A DNA stretch of 8,504 nucleotides from Mycobacterium sp. Lineage in GTDB: Bacteria > Actinomycetota > Actinomycetes > Mycobacteriales > Mycobacteriaceae. The stretch spans positions 1 through 8,504 of the forward strand of contig JAHBAP020000530.1 of assembly GCA_018500005.2 (NCBI GenBank), written 5' to 3'. The stretch's first letter is position 1, and every line of letters begins with the position of its first letter. This document shows positions 7,504 through 8,504 of this stretch, piece by piece. Both the position numbers and the translations under genes were made by a program. The notes beneath the pieces were generated by a model. The model ran no database searches and was not told the origin of the DNA. It saw only the letters and a list, made by a program, of their open reading frames with translations.

Positions 7504-8194
7504 CAACGACGAGCACCGCGCCGGTCACGAAGCGTGCATCGTCACCGATCAGAAAGGCCACTGCGCCGGCTACGTCCTCAGGACTCCCGATACGACGCAG
7601 CGCAGTTCGTTGACACAGGATGGCCTTGCGCTCGTCGGATGACTCCTGGCCCCAACGGGCGAACCCCTCCTGGAGCTTTCTGGTGTCGATCGCACCGGGT
7701 ACGACAGCGTTGACCCGAATCTCGGGACCAAGATCGAGTGCCGCAGAACGCACCCATCCCTCCAACGCGGCCTTTGATGTTGCGTAGGCCGTGATTCCGG
7801 TCGTCGTGGCGTGCCCGTGGACGCTGCCGATGACCACGACCGATCCATCATTGGTCGCGAGACTTTCACGGGTACCCGCGACGAGTGCATCGGCCGCGAT
7901 GACATTGACTCTCAGGGTGTCGAGCCAATCGGTGACTGTCGTTTCTCCGGCAGCGGCCATGGGTTGTATCGCCGCATTGTGCACAACCGACTTGATCTTG
8001 TACTGCTGGGAGAGCTCACGGGCCAGTTCGACGAGGTGTTCCGAATCGCGCAAGTCCGCGCGGAGATCCACGTCGGCGTCGGTGGCGGGGACTTGATCGA
8101 TCCCGATGGTGGTGTAGCCGTCTGAACGCATTCTTCGGCAGAGGGCCGCGCCGATCCCGCCTGCCGCTCCAGTGATGATGACGGCGCGGCTCAC
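7469..8194 (-). CDS. SDR family NAD(P)-dependent oxidoreductase
   Basis: A 241-residue classical short-chain dehydrogenase/reductase. The cofactor loop is TGAAGGIG at 8-15. Asp33 at the end of beta-2 favours NAD(H) over NADP(H). HNAA at 72-75 replaces the common NNAG, and the catalytic tetrad is complete: Asn97, Ser124, Tyr137 and Lys141 (YATSK). The C-terminal GAVLVVDGG (225-233) is the usual family ending. It oxidises or reduces a hydroxyl/keto group, and the substrate cannot be read off. Its position between a D-2-hydroxyacid dehydrogenase and the flippase suggests a step in making a sugar or acid precursor for the glycan; this is inference. The start is GTG 8194, supported by GAGGAA (8203-8208) 8 nt upstream and by a GTGA overlap with the preceding gene. 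Its 3' end overlaps the flippase gene by 35 bp if that gene starts at 7503. Confidence 0.93.
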   Translation of the reverse strand: MSRAVIITGAAGGIGAALCRRMRSDGYTTIGIDQVPATDADVDLRADLRDSEHLVELARELSQQYKIKSVVHNAAIQPMAAAGETTVTDWLDTLRVNVIAADALVAGTRESLATNDGSVVVIGSVHGHATTTGITAYATSKAALEGWVRSAALDLGPEIRVNAVVPGAIDTRKLQEGFARWGQESSDERKAILCQRTALRRIGSPEDVAGAVAFLIGDDARFVTGAVLVVDGGATARLGSE

Positions 8195-8504
8195 TTCGTC
8201 AGTTCCTCGATTAGGAAGTCGACGGCGGTCTGGCTGGCCCGCGCAACACCTTGGCGGGTGTTGGACGCGTTGTGCGCGCCGAGCACAACACTGGGCAAAT
8301 CGCGTAGCGGGCTGTTCATCGGCAGGGGCTCAACTTCGAACACGTCGAGGGCTGCACCCGCGAGCCGACCCTCCTCCAAAGCGCTGATCAGGTCCGGCTC
8401 GGCGACCACCGGCCCCCGAGCCACGTTGACCAAGTAAGTGTCGCTTTTCACCAGCGCTAGCCGTTCGGCGTCGATGAGGTGATACGTCTCCGGGGTCAAG
8501 GGGC
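8191..8504 (-). CDS. D-2-hydroxyacid dehydrogenase (phosphoglycerate-dehydrogenase-like), C-terminal part
   Basis: Only the last 103 residues are in the window; the gene continues past the right edge, so its true start is not visible. The fragment opens directly with PLTPET, the typical motif in the NAD-binding domain. It carries all three catalytic positions of the family: Arg in LVNVARG, Glu in DVFEVEP and His in GAHNASNT. It ends soon after the NAD-binding domain, with no room for an ACT regulatory domain, unlike long serine-pathway PGDH enzymes. That makes an NAD-dependent 2-hydroxy/2-keto acid conversion for a pathway-specific metabolite more likely than housekeeping serine synthesis, though single-domain SerA forms exist. 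It is the first visible gene of the four-gene overlapping cassette, joined to the SDR gene by a 4-bp overlap. Confidence 0.9.
   Translation of the reverse strand, partial: PLTPETYHLIDAERLALVKSDTYLVNVARGPVVAEPDLISALEEGRLAGAALDVFEVEPLPMNSPLRDLPSVVLGAHNASNTRQGVARASQTAVDFLIEELTK
8192..8208 (-). promoter_or_regulatory. Ribosome binding site and coupled GTG start of the SDR gene
   Basis: On the minus strand GAGGAA (8208-8203) lies 8 nt before GTG (8194-8192). The GTG overlaps the TGA (8193-8191) of the hydroxyacid dehydrogenase gene. This is the same GTGA coupling as at the flippase/polymerase junction and fixes the SDR start. Confidence 0.8.

Noticed and set aside
1..8504. CRISPR array, tRNA/rRNA genes, insertion sequences, toxin-antitoxin or phage-defence genes
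   Set aside because: I saw no regularly spaced repeats, no cloverleaf or rRNA signature, and no transposase or defence motifs. Coding sequence fills nearly the whole window.

Overview
The window looks like part of a surface-polysaccharide biosynthesis locus (exopolysaccharide, capsule or cell-wall glycan) from a high-GC Gram-positive bacterium, probably an actinomycete. The clues are the G+C-rich codons, several GTG starts (positions 1933, 3203, 5986, 8194) and tightly overlapping genes. No rRNA, tRNA or taxonomic marker is present, so the genus cannot be named. Base composition is uneven. Counted by hand, 2461-2520 in the glycosyltransferase gene has 42 G+C of 60, while 1321-1380 in the acyltransferase gene has 29 of 60. 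That fits a locus assembled from pieces of different origin.

Layout from left to right. A class I SAM-dependent methyltransferase (+, 38-793) faces a membrane acyltransferase of family 3 (-, 836-1933). The acyltransferase lies 46 bp downstream of a GT4-type glycosyltransferase (-, 1980-3203), so those two may share a transcript. Only 42 bp away, a protein of unrecognised family starts on the other strand (+, 3246-4655). Its C-terminal half resembles the DUF115 / GT42-like (sialyltransferase-type) fold. It ends tail to tail with a minus-strand cassette of four overlapping genes, read from the right edge leftwards: a D-2-hydroxyacid dehydrogenase (C-terminal part only, 8191-8504), an SDR oxidoreductase (7469-8194), a Wzx-like flippase (5983-7503) and a Wzy/O-antigen-ligase-like polymerase (4652-5986).

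How the genes could work together: the two dehydrogenases would help make an unusual sugar or hydroxy-acid precursor. The GT4 enzyme and possibly the GT42-like protein would build a lipid-linked repeat unit on the cytoplasmic face. Wzx would flip it and Wzy would polymerise it outside. The acyltransferase and perhaps the methyltransferase would decorate it. No initiating phosphoglycosyltransferase, chain-length regulator or export gene lies within the window. The functional assembly is inferred; the family assignments rest on motifs read directly from the translations.

The coding density leaves no gene-free stretch longer than 46 bp apart from start-site uncertainty. The most interesting item is the 469-residue GT42/DUF115-like protein. 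It is the only plus-strand gene wedged between the two minus-strand groups, and it sits near dehydrogenases that might supply an unusual acidic sugar.
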